DNA of 64,000 bases from Mucidula mucida (taxonomy: Eukaryota; Basidiomycota; Agaricomycetes; Agaricales; Physalacriaceae). The translations under genes and the position numbers were made by a program. The DNA lies in contig JADNYV010000148.1 of the NCBI GenBank assembly GCA_015501055.1, positions 29,078 through 93,077 of the forward strand. The letters run 5' to 3'. Shown here in pieces: positions 44,883 to 55,091 of the stretch. The notes beneath the pieces were generated by a model. The model worked only from the letters and a program-made list of their open reading frames with translations. It was not told where the DNA came from and made no database searches. The stretch's first letter is position 1. Each line of letters opens with the position of its first letter.

Positions 44883-45700
44883 GCCTGAACTGACGGAGGT
44901 ATTTTTGTTTTGCTTCCGCTCCATGTTGTGCTCATGGATTCTATTGTCTTTTTCAATGGCGAGAGCAACGTACATGTTGAACTTCTTGGGTAGGTCCGCG
45001 CAAGAAACAAAGGCAAGTAAATTCTTGACTTCTTCTTTGAGGGTGTTGTAGAAGTTGTCTATTTTGGTCTGCTCTGACCAATTAATGTAGACAACCATTT
45101 CTACAAAACAGGCGGCGTACTTTGCGCAGGAGGAGGTTTGTTTATGGGCTTTGAATTTTTGGAAGTATTCATAGGAAAGGTTTGTATTGCCGAAATGGGA
45201 GCGGAATTCAATGGTGAGGTGTTCAAAGTTCATTAGGAGGTAAGGTTTGAAATTTTGGATCCCACAGAACCATTGCTTTGGTGGTCCTTCTGCCAAATAG
45301 AAATTCATAATGAGTGTCTTATCCTCCTCCATGGTGAGTGAGTAACGCTGGAGGAAAATTGTGTTTTTGATTTTGGCGATGAAGGATTCAATGTCGGCAG
45401 ACTTGCCAGTGAAGGGTGTGGGTTCTTTGAACATGGGTTTAGAAGGGATACAGGATGGAGCAGTTTGAGCCGGTGCACTCTGCGGCTGCATCTGCAATTG
45501 CTGCACGTGGCCGTAGAGATCTTGTAAGAGTTTTGTTTGGGCTTCTGACACAAGACATTGCTGATTGGCGTTGTTATTAACAGATGTGAACATTGCAAAG
45601 ATTTGGGCGAGCTGTCCTTGTGTCAACTGGACGAAAGTGTTTGGGTTAATGGCGGGGTCAACGGATTGCTCAATGTTAATGTTGGGATTGGGTATGCCCC
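44883..45700 (-). pseudogene. Gag of chromoviral gypsy retrotransposon, truncated
   Basis: Frame from about 45700 down to the DNA element end. Retrotransposon gag blocks are PTPFTGKSADIESFIAKIK, AEGPPKQWF and a Trp-rich helix pattern (YINWSEQTKIDNFYNTLKEEV). A clear ATG is not obvious. The frame is cut by the DNA element at 44882, and no pol region follows, so this is a fragment. It has its 5' LTR at 45791-46080. Confidence 0.75.
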
Positions 45701-45790
45701 AGGCGTTGCCGCATAGTAGTCCTTGCCAGTGTTGGATATAGGAACAGTTACAAAGGTGAAAAGTTTACAAGTGGGTAGGTTGAATCAAAC

Positions 45791-46080
45791 TGTGAGGGTC
45801 AAGGTAAGGACCCTCTAACTTAGTTAGATAGACAACAAGTTTTTGGTGAAAGAATAGCTAAGTCAATAGCGTTGATTCGACAAGTTGTAGTAGTACAAGA
45901 ATTTAGGCTTTATAGTAAAGTATTGAGTAGCGGGTGGATTGGAGTCTGAAACTAAGTAAGATATAGGTAAGACTAATTAATATATAGGTAAGACAAGGAG
46001 TTGAGGCTATGTAGGGGTGAGGAAGTGAGTCGAGTGGTTTGAGGAGGTGATTACCTGATCCGGAATGGGTGACCTTCACA
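45791..46080 (-). repeat. Gypsy LTR, copy A (5' LTR of truncated element)
   Basis: 290 bp starting TGTGAAGGTCACCC on the minus strand and ending ACCCTCACA. About 95% similar by eye to the LTR at 53401-53689. Confidence 0.8.
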
Positions 46081-46314
46081 CGACACTCGCGGACGAATCT
46101 CAGCCACCCCCCAACGCCTCGAAGCCCGCACCTTCGAATGTAGACTAGAACGCCGAGCATTGCAAAGAAGCATATGTATCGGTCACCTCAGTGTGATACG
46201 GCCCGTGGTGATTGCGCTGACTGAGAGGCACAGTCTTAATTTTGCCTCAGTCTGGACTCCCATGGCGTGGGAAAGTACCGTACCAAAGGTAATGTGTCCT
46301 TTCTAACCACGACA

Positions 46315-46458
46315 ATGGAAAAAAGCGACTTGCAGGTGCGTGAGGACGCAATATATGTGTACCACACTAGATTGTTCCACAGATTGACCTGTCTTTGGAT
46401 GGTAATGCTGTTCCCGGCAAGGCCTCATCTGCACGAGGCTCCGGCAGAATAATTACAT
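46315..46458 (+). pseudogene. 5' remnant of a kinase-like gene
   Basis: An exon encoding MEKSDLQ with a GTGCGTGAGG donor, then after a CAG acceptor IDLSLDGNAVPG. This parallels MEKRDLK, then IDFSLDVYIRPG at the start of the kinase gene at 51668. No further kinase sequence follows, so it is a truncated paralogue. Confidence 0.5.
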
Positions 46459-46565
46459 GGACCTTTCTTTAAACAGTCTTCACATTTGGGACATGCAATA
46501 CAAACAGAGGAGCCTCTGTAGAGGCGCTAAATGTTTGCTTTTGTGGCGTCTGGAGTGCATGAAGG

Positions 46566-47726
46566 TCACCTCCTGAAGGTCACATCGCGATCTGTCCACG
46601 AACACACGAAGATCCTCCCAGTCCGCTCGTCAGCTCGGGATGCGCCCCGGAGCGTAAACGTCTGGAGCGCGGGACATTGCATACAAGTCAGGACGGCAAT
46701 GGGGCTGCGTATTTCAAGGAATATAAGGTGCGGGAGGACGTAGATAGAGGAGGGTGTTGGAAGCAGATATGGATCGGAGAGCCGGTAGGGGTTATCTCGG
46801 TAAATGTCCGTGAAGGACACAAGGTTCCGACATTGAGATAGGATATGATAGATGTAGTGATAATTGTGGGTCCCTAGGTCTAGCTCGAGATGGGTTATCT
46901 ACAGCCAAGGGAAGAGCAAGATGCGTGGTACATCATGGGGACGTGGAAAGTAAGGCCAACGTGTGTCAGGCGAGGAGCTTTGGAGACAATGTCAAAGGGC
47001 TCTCGCTCCGGGGGCCTGGTATGTATGCATACTGGACTGTCAGAAACAACTTTGTGAGTATGCTCATCTCCGGTGCGCCTCTGAACTCGGATAGAGTCTT
47101 GAACCAGCATCTAACCTCGAGCTCCAATAGACGTGACGCGTGGCGTGCTAGTATGCGAGCACGACTAGGCGCGAGGCCGTCAAGAGAGACATGTAGAGCG
47201 CTGTTCCCCGACCGGTTCAGAACCTCTTCAAGCCTCGTCCCATAGTAATCATTATACACTATATGATCTCGACCTTCAAACGAATTCCATAGGGTGGGGG
47301 TCTGCCATGCGAGCGCTCTCCAATGCCTACACACTTGGCCAAGAAGCCATGGCATTTGAGGCTCGGCCTCGAAGATACTGAACGGCTTCTCAAAAGACAA
47401 TGAGAAGATGTAGAGAAGGATCTCGGGGGGCAGAGACTCAACGGGAGAATTGAGCATTGCGTGGGCATTTAGCACGCGTTTAGCTTGAGCAAGGTGTTGT
47501 TCGGCTGCCTGCAAACTCTGACGCAGGCGAGCAACTCGAGCCTCGACGTCATAGAGCTCGACACGCACTGCAACGGTGAATATTTTAGCTGGGGGAGAGC
47601 AGCGCTGATTTCTTCACGCGAAGTGTGACTATCAAAGAAAGGTTGGAACGGCGAAGGCGCGATGTATAGGCAGGATTGAAGGGTGGTCGCAGCGTAGCCA
47701 CAATCAGGACAAGAAACACCTAACAA
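46566..47726 (-). pseudogene. F-box gene, probably broken
   Basis: The N-terminal piece from 47726 has CPDCGY and PSPFQPFFDSHTSREEI. A coiled segment and an F-box (SPVESLPPEILLYIFSLSF, then QVCRHWRALAWQTPTLW) lie at 47568-46966 in another frame. A third piece at 46820-46566 has LRR-like strands (LPHLIFLEI, ALQTFTLRG). I find no GT-AG intron that joins the first two pieces, so a frameshift is likely. It is a typical agaric F-box paralogue. Confidence 0.6.
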
Positions 47727-49300
47727 TGAGTATCAGAATTGACGGAGTCGGAGGTTGTGGATTAGAAAATTCCCGACCTGCTATAGACATTGGAAGGTGC
47801 AAGTCAAGAACCAAGCCGCCGGTGGCTGTACACCAATGTCACTCTCCCAAATACGTCCGTCCAAGGCGATTCGATGTTCCCTCTTTCCTCGCTACATCCC
47901 CTAGCCACACCTAAGAAGAACCTGCTTGAGCTGCTTAAGACTGAGTCGCCAAATACTGGACCAAAATCTCGAAAACACATCTGCCGATCCGTCAAAGTAC
48001 CGTCATGGAAGGTGCGTGGTCCAACAATTTGACAGCTCATATCAACGCGTATATCAGATGAGGCCAGCTTCTCAAGCTGTGGGTAGGACAGGTGCAAATG
48101 AGGCGATGAAGAGTTTTCACTCGCCCATCGCGTTGGATCCGGACGCGCGCCAATCTACTCTACAACGCATGTGGTGCCTAATCTCGAAATGGCGTGCCAG
48201 TGTCATGGCTCTCTAGAACGACTACGAAGCTATCTCTATCCAAGTCCGTGTTACTCTCGCATCCCAGATTTGTCGACTTTTACGAACTTGTACCCTCAGG
48301 TTCTCAATATTTGCAAAATCACTGGCGCAGATCCCATAGAATGGCAGGAACAGGCTGACCTCCGGTGGATACGAGCTACAGAGATCTAGTATGCCTCTCG
48401 CCGACGGGACCATTGTTGAGCTCACGAAACTGGTTGCCACAATTCCAAGCGCACGCCTACACATCTATATCCCGGTACGCTTCACAGCAACTGATTTCTT
48501 TGTCTAGATCACGATGCCACGCGAAAAGATATTTGGTACTCTCCGCTGTACGCACAAACGCTTACACAACGTTCTGCCGTTGAAGGGGAAGGACAAGAGT
48601 TATTTGAACACAGATTTTGCTCAGCCATTGCTGCGGCATTGCGTATGAGCTCAAATCGTTGTGGCCTAGAGCCTCATTCGATGCGACTCCTCACGGCCTG
48701 ATAACAGCCCTCGGTGCCAACTGGACCGTGGACAGGATGAGGTGTCCTTCACCCGAGCTCATCGAGACCATGCAGAACAAGATTCAAGATTGGGTAATGT
48801 ATGTTAGTTTGTATGATGACTTGTAGACGCCCGCCAATGCACGACTATTTTTGGAAGTCCACAGATGTATAGAGTCTTTGTCGGGGGGCTAGTGCACGAT
48901 ACCAACACGATACGCATATGCTTTTTGAGTTCACAGGAAATTCAAGTGTGACTGAGGCACTCACTCGACGTGGCTTTTTCGACCACGAACGCGACTGGGA
49001 GGTGTGTGAGCACAAAATAGGCATAATCTTGGTGGTATTTGTATGCCTCACTCATTCGGGTTCCGAGGCTACTCATGCTCTTGGCAATCTCTGCACTGGA
49101 TCAATTTCTCTTGCAATGCACTTTTCGAGTGCCATACACGAAAGTAGGAAGTACGTCCTTCCTGAAGCTACTCCACGAGCTTACTCGCCCAGATACTTGG
49201 GCCTCAGAAGCAGATATAGGAGCGGTATTGTATGAGGGCGCCTTTGGTCCTTTAAAGGGACCCACTGAATCAGGAAGGCTTGCCGACTGAATTGTTCGGG
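47727..49300 (+). other. Region with fragmentary plus-strand coding signal
   Basis: Stretches such as 47790-48032 (beginning EPSRRWLYTNVTLPNTS in part) resemble the post-F-box part of agaric F-box proteins, but frames are interrupted and no full exon chain could be built. Possibly a decayed F-box gene divergent from the one at 46566-47726. Confidence 0.25.
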
Positions 49301-50307
49301 CTCCTTCGTTTGAGGATGCAACTCTATCTCGAACTGATTTGGTTAGCTCGATTGCACGCAGCATCAGTGCAAGCAGGCCATTCAAGTCTAAGGTGAGTAT
49401 TGCTTCAAGTGCGTTATTTTGGTCATAGATCAGATCAAGTGATTCCATTCGAGGGAGATGGCGAATGGAGTTATGGTCTGTAGAACATATGAACATACCA
49501 ATGGACTAACGCGCGAAGGCTCTCTGTCCCCCCGGAAATCCCCATAGCTGTACGAAGTCGGAACCCCATTCTTGATGTTCCCCAAGACGCGTGCTGCATT
49601 TTTGTTTGCAACTCAGGTTTGATAGATCTTTGCCTGAAATTGCTGTGTTGATAACATGAATAGAATGTCTAGATGTCCATTATGACTAGTTTAAAGCGTC
49701 CAGTGTGCGTAGGGACTCACAATTCGGAGGTACCTGGGCGTCTACGACGATTATAGGGATTGCTTCTCGGCAGCAGACCCTCGTTTTGCTATCACAGCAT
49801 CTTCCTGTGACTCGGAAATGCTGTCAAAAGAACCACGCAGCCGTTACCCGCTGCCACTGGCATACAGGCTCGATGACTAGGCATCTCAATGACGCCAGAA
49901 ACGGCACAAGGCAATTGTATACTGTGTTCAACATCGCACAGCTTCCTACCTGCAGCTTGTCTTGCTTTTCATTGATATTCGGTGTGCAGGCCGAACTGCC
50001 GGAAGGGCTTGAAAGGCGGCCGTGTTGGTGGCCTGCCCAGCTTTTGTCTTCTGGCAGCGAGAGCTCTGGAAGCAACAGGCACTTATTCTGTCACCGCACC
50101 TCTTGTGCCTCTCACGATACTGCTCGAGTCATATTCCTACGTCTTAAGATGGAAATTGTGCCCCCATATGGTTATTCTCCATTAATCGTTCCACAGCCTT
50201 ACTGTGGGTCCATCGGGAATAGCGCCATCGCCCCGTTCATCCTGAGAGGTATAAATACTTTTCCAATCCTCCCTTTTCTACCCAACCTCTTCCTTCACGC
50301 CTTCACG
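49301..50307. other. Intergenic region, no gene recognised
   Basis: The open frame at 49705-50400 overlaps the next gene's first exon in another phase and has no recognisable domain. A TATA-like TATAAATA at about 50251 may serve the gene starting at 50308. Confidence 0.35.
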
Positions 50308-51114
50308 ATGAACACAACTGTTACTTACCCGGCCAATCAACCTGTTCAAGTTTTCCAAGTAGGTTCCATGAGACTCTTTCAAGTCTCTGCGCGTAGCTGA
50401 TAAAAACTTTCAGCCAGGGCAGGCGGTCATCCTCCAAGTTGATGCCTACACTGAGGACGACGTACCCATCCCGAAGAATACGCCCGTAACTATACACACT
50501 TCGTCGTCGTACAAGATCGATAGGAGGACTAGTGTAAGCTTTAATGCCTTTTGAGGCGAACGATGATCGCCTACTGATTTGGATACACGTACTTGCAGAG
50601 TGCCACTGGGAATCCAAAACCCAGCGAAGTTGAATATCACTTCACTGTTTCTGTCATTGTCGACAAAGAGGAACTTCGACCACCTGCCAGCGATCTCATC
50701 AACGACGTCCTGCTCAGGCCAAAGTTGGGAGGTAACCGCGTCGGAAAAAGTTGGTGGTACGTTTTGTCAATAGCCGACCACGCGTACAACAACTCATAAC
50801 AGAAATTTAAAGCCCGGCAATAGTTACGCCTTTTTGAAAAGTGGCGTCCAATATCGCCTGCGCGATAATAAGATCGGAACATATTTACATAAGGAACTCC
50901 TCAACCCTGGACAAGAAATCAAGATCGTCGGTGGCCCAGTGTCAAAGGCAGTGCGTAAAAGGAAAGCGGTCCTTTCATGTTGACTGACATTATCTCTCAC
51001 CAGGGAGATCCTCCAACAAACAGGGACTACCACTACGCCCCCGTGAGCTGGACCAAGCATGTCGTTCCCGCTCGAGGAAAGCCCCTTGTCCATTCAGCCT
51101 TCCGGGCAGCCTAG
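50308..51114 (+). CDS. Hypothetical protein, five exons, one doubtful junction
   Basis: The exons read MNTTVTYPANQPVQVFQ, then PGQAVILQVDAYTEDDVPIP, then SATGNPKPSEVEYHFTVSVI, then LKPGNSYAFLKSGVQYRL, then GDPPTNRDYHYAPVSW, ending at TAG 51112-51114. All but one junction are canonical and in frame. The third intron (GTACGT donor near 50758, acceptor near 50809) would create TGA at the join. The gene is therefore either recently broken or spliced in a way I cannot see. The sequence is beta-rich and lacks a signal peptide. Family not recognised. Confidence 0.45.
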
Positions 51115-51667
51115 TAGCGCGCAGGCGCTGGATATGCATGAACTGTTGCATCTTGTGTCTTAAGTCTTGAACTGTATTTGTACCATTAGTGAGATGTAAA
51201 TACAATGAACAAAGATGCCTAATCTTCATATGGCGGTCCGGAAAGGCAGGGATGATTTCGGCCACCCACGTCGTACCGTCGACGTCAATCTTGTAGCAAT
51301 AACTCCTTAACTGAGCCGGGGCTTTCAGACGCAGAATACCGCGAGAGGTTGTCCCATTATGTATATTTCGGGCAGATTGAAAACTGGTCCCCTCAGGGTG
51401 ATACGCCTCGTAGCGAGTGGTTTCTGCGACAGGCGTGGCATGGCCCGAATAGAGTCAACATTGTTACCTCAGTTTAGTCAGATTTCCACTAGTATAAGAG
51501 ACACTGCGAGGCCACAGAGTCACTACAGTACGTTCTCTCGACTCAAAGAGCCCAGCGGTACTAGCACTGGCAGCGAATAATCTGCGGCGGCACTTGCCGG
51601 CAGTGCACAGCCACTCTTGTAACGTGATCTCATGTTTGGCCACTTTCTTTGTACCTACGACACCACC
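51115..51667. other. Intergenic region
   Basis: Nothing recognised apart from the promoter of the kinase gene. Parts of 51575-51667 resemble 46240-46314, the upstream flank of the kinase remnant. Confidence 0.4.
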
Positions 51668-53177
51668 ATGGAAAAACGCGACTTGAAGGTGCGTAAAACA
51701 GAAAATAGACTTACCTCGCTGAAGGCTCCCAGATCGACTTTTCTCTCGATGTATACATTCGCCCTGGGACCCCGGAATTTAATCTCCTGGAGCGCATGAG
51801 GTTCTGGGAAGACTCTGCGCGACCTTGGCTGCTGGAACGCGGATACACGCTCTATGATCATTTCTGCTTGAATGAGACGCTGACCACTTTTGCCGAGTGC
51901 GGCCCTTATCTTCCAAATTCGAGCCCGTTGGGCGGCCAATTTCCGTATGCATTTCACGATGAGTGGTATGCATCATTCGAAGAGGATACAAGACAGATTC
52001 CTTACTCAGCTTATGCTTGGGTAAGAACATTGCTAATAGAGCATATGGGAATGAAATGACAGTCTCATACCACAGGGTCACGTCGTTTTCGCGCAGGACA
52101 AGGAACATCGCCATGTTGCAATGAAGCTCGTTCAACGGGAGAGCGAAGAGTCTCGGGTTATGCACTTCCTCTTCAAAGCCCAGAATGAAAGACCCGACAA
52201 GAACATTCCCGGGATTCTGCCAATCCTGGAAATCCTTCCATTTGCAGGGCACTGGCTTGTGGTCACACCTCGGTGAGTACATCAAACTATACGTTTGACA
52301 CCAGCACTTTCTGACGCTAATCAGATGGGGCGATCACACTCTAACTCCATGGTTTAAGAGTGTTAAAGAAATTCTTTCCATGATACACTCTCTATTGTCG
52401 GGGTTGGCGTTCTTGCACGGCTCCGGCATCGTGCATCGAGTAAGTGCATTCCGTAGCTATGCTGTCATACACTAAACCAAAGCTACCCATAGGACATTGC
52501 GCCACGTAATATAATGCTCAACCACTTCAGGCTTGATAGCCTGAATGGTGGCCACCCGCTACGATCAGCCTTGCGAAAGGATGGCCGAATGAAGTACGCC
52601 TTATTCGATTTCGATCTGGCCTTGATGTTGCCTGCATCTACACCGCGCGCGTCCTGTCGCTTGCCAAGAAAGGGTGGCTTCTTCGCCTCACTTGACGCTC
52701 CTCCGGATTTAAGGCAAGGTGAGTTTGAGTACGAACCCTTCGCATTCGATGTGGGGTGCTTAGGAACGATGTTCAGCACTTTCTTTCAAGTAAGTGCCAA
52801 TCTTAGTGATTTGGTGATTTGGACCTTACCTTCGACAGCACTTGACTCCCATTGCGCCTATGTTGGCGCCTCTAATGGACGGCATGGTCACCTGGGATGT
52901 TCGCGCGCGTTTTACAGCGGAACAGGCTTTGCAGTTCTTTGAGCAGCACGTCTCAGGCCTTGACGAGAACATGTTGTATGCGATTCCACGGAACTCCGAG
53001 TACCAAGAATATGACTACTGGTCTGAACTTTCGCCCGACTTCGTTCGGAAATGGGCGCATCTACGCATACCGCCGGAACCGATTACAAGGAAGATGCTGC
53101 GCTGGATCTGTCGTTATCGAGTTTGCGATATGCTCGTGCAAAGGATTAGACGCATGGTTCGCAAAGTGGTCGGTTAG
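51668..53177 (+). CDS. Basidiomycete-type protein kinase-like protein
   Basis: Six exons (51668-51688, 51733-52020, 52076-52272, 52325-52439, 52493-52789, 52839-53177) total 1257 bp, 418 aa. Kinase features are HVAMKLV (VAxK lysine), a hinge near WLVVTPRWGD, the catalytic loop HRDIAPRNIM split by an intron after HR, and FDFDLAL where DFG is expected. The C-lobe has FDVGCLG (subdomain IX) and an Arg close to ARFTAEQAL. DFD in place of DFG with HRDIAxxNIM is a pattern I associate with expanded agaric kinase-like families. The metal-binding Asp is kept, so activity is plausible. The C-terminal 92 bp recur, inverted, at the right edge of the window. Confidence 0.82.
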
Positions 53178-54283
53178 GTATGGTACTTTCGGTGACTTAC
53201 TACTATTAGTTTCTACGAATCAATAATTGGTACATTGACGAGATGAGTAAGCGCTTCAACTCTGCAACTCCGAGCGGCGTATTAGGGTCGCAGGGTGCAG
53301 TTGCATGCCATGAAATATGTCTGATTTTGCTTCTTCAACGATATCTACATCCAGTGCGACGTAAATACAGTACACAATGTTATCCAAACCGTGACCGAGA
53401 TGTGAGGGTCAAGGTAAGGACCCTCTAACTTAGTTAGATAGATGATGAGTTTTTGGTAAAAGACTAGCTAAGTCAATAGCATTGATTCGACAAGTTGTAG
53501 TAGTACAAGAATTTAGGCTTTATAGTAAAGTATCGAGTAGCGGGTGGATTGGAGTCTGAGACTAAGTAAGACATAGGTAAGACTAAGTAATATATAGGTA
53601 AGACAGGAGTTGAGGCTATGTAGGGGTGAGGAAGTGAGTTGAGTGGTTTGAGGAGGTGATTACCCAATCCGGAATGGGTGACCTTCACACCATCCCCCCT
53701 TTAAGGACAAGAGGAGCAAGTCATAAAGTGTGGGATTGGGATCTAAGATTGGGGCTGGTAACGGGTTGGTGGCTTAGAGACGCACCCACTTTGGGTAGTT
53801 ATTGGCAGGGCGGTCTCAAAGTGTGTTCAAGGGTTGCAATGAACGGGCGGCGGTGCAGGTGGCCGTGAGAGAGCCTCAATTGCGAAAGGGAGTGAAGGCA
53901 ATGGAGTGTCTGGGAGTGCAATGTATGGTAGGGGTTTGATTAGGGGAGAGAAGTGTTTTGCGAGGACTGAGGAGTGAGGGCGCAGTGATTTTGGATGTTG
54001 ATGATGGAATTTTTTGATGATATCGTCCGCCATTGTTGGGATGTCTGACAAAGGTGTCCAAGCGCTTTCCTCGATGGGGAGTCCTTGCCAACATACAAAG
54101 TATTCAAAGTGATGCCTGATTTTGTGCGACTCTGTAATTGAATGGATCCATGGAGGCAGTCTGTCAATTGTGAATGGTTCTAGATTAGTGTGAGGATGGA
54201 ATTTAGAGGGATCATGGTATTTCTCAAGGAGAGTGATGTTGAAAATGGGGTGGAGACGGGATAGGTAGGATGAGAGGTCCAAA
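53086..54283 (+). repeat. Left arm of large inverted duplication
   Basis: Includes the kinase 3' end, about 220 bp of flank, gypsy LTR copy B and the gypsy chromodomain region. It is matched in inverted order by 64000-63164 plus 54780-54405. The arms are nearly identical. The second arm leaves the window, so the full arm length is unknown. Confidence 0.85.
53401..53689 (-). repeat. Gypsy LTR, copy B (3' LTR)
   Basis: 289 bp, TGTGAAGGTCACCC to ACCCTCACA on the minus strand, preceded on that strand by a purine tract (AAAGGGGGGATGG), so it is a 3' LTR. Confidence 0.85.
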
Positions 54284-54300
54284 TTTCCTCCACTAGAGTT
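53827..54300 (-). pseudogene. Gypsy Pol C-terminus with chromodomain (left arm)
   Basis: Contains SYLSRLHPIFNITLLEKY, then a chromodomain-like block HHFEYFVCWQGLPIEESAWTP and DIIKKFHHQHP, ending PPVHCNP then stop. This is the end of a chromovirus (Ty3/gypsy) integrase. Everything upstream is missing at the centre of the palindrome. Confidence 0.8.
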
Positions 54301-54404
54301 CAAGCCTGGTAAGCTGGTATGGCTCTTGTGTTGCAACATCAAGACAACATGACCCACTATGAAGTTAGACCATTGTCACCTTGGTCCTTATTGTGTCATC
54401 AAAA
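54284..54404. other. Asymmetric centre of the inverted duplication
   Basis: About 120 bp between the two arms. The right side still reads as gypsy sequence (MTHYEVRPLSPWSLL upstream of the mirrored block), the left side does not match it. This is the likely breakpoint. Confidence 0.6.
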
Positions 54405-54780
54405 CGCGTACCATTTGGACCTCTCATCCTACCTATCCCGTCTCCACCCCATTTTCAACATCACTCTCCTTGAGAAATACCATGATCCCTCTAAATTCCA
54501 TCCTCACACTAATCTAGAACCATTCACAATTGACAGACTGCCTCCATGGATCCATTCAATTACAGAGTCGCACAAAATCAGGCATCACTTTGAATACTTT
54601 GTATGTTGGCAAGGACTCCCCACCAAGGAAAGCGCTTGGACACCTTTGTCAGACATCCCAACAACAGCGGACGATATCATCAAAAAATTCCATCATCAAC
54701 ATCCAAAATCACTGCGCCCTCACTCCTCAGTCCTCGCAAAACACTTCTCTCCCCTAATTAAACCCCTACCATACATTGCA
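54405..54780 (+). pseudogene. Gypsy Pol C-terminus with chromodomain (right arm, first part)
   Basis: Mirrored copy of the left-arm chromodomain region, with KESAWTP where the left arm has EESAWTP. The frame is cut at 54780 by insertion of copia-2 and resumes at 63164-63258 to its stop. Confidence 0.8.
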
Positions 54781-55084
54781 TATTGCAACTTATAGTTGTC
54801 AGACAACGTGGGGGAACAGGACGACATATATTGGTGCATAATTGAGGTATTTAAACAAAAAACGGACATGTATCTAAGTGAGAGAACAACAGAAAGTAAG
54901 TAAGTAAATGTAACTACACGGAGAGAGAATACTAAGTAACAATGGAGTCGGATGCTCAGATTGAGTCGTTCCGAGTCTGTAGAATTGTGTCGTCTGTCGG
55001 AGACGATGGTAGCGAGTCGGTGTAAATGGATGCGGGTTGGTAAACATAAGTGCGGGTCCGTTGTGACCGGCTTGTATTCCAACA
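54781..55084 (-). repeat. 3' LTR of copia-2
   Basis: 304 bp. Carries eight of the ten CpG-type changes relative to the 5' LTR. Confidence 0.9.
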
Positions 55085-55091
55085 CTCCCCC

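Noticed and set aside
48222..48464. Minus-strand frame opposite the fragmentary region
   Set aside because: No domain and it conflicts with the weak plus-strand coding signal; neither is convincing enough to call a gene.
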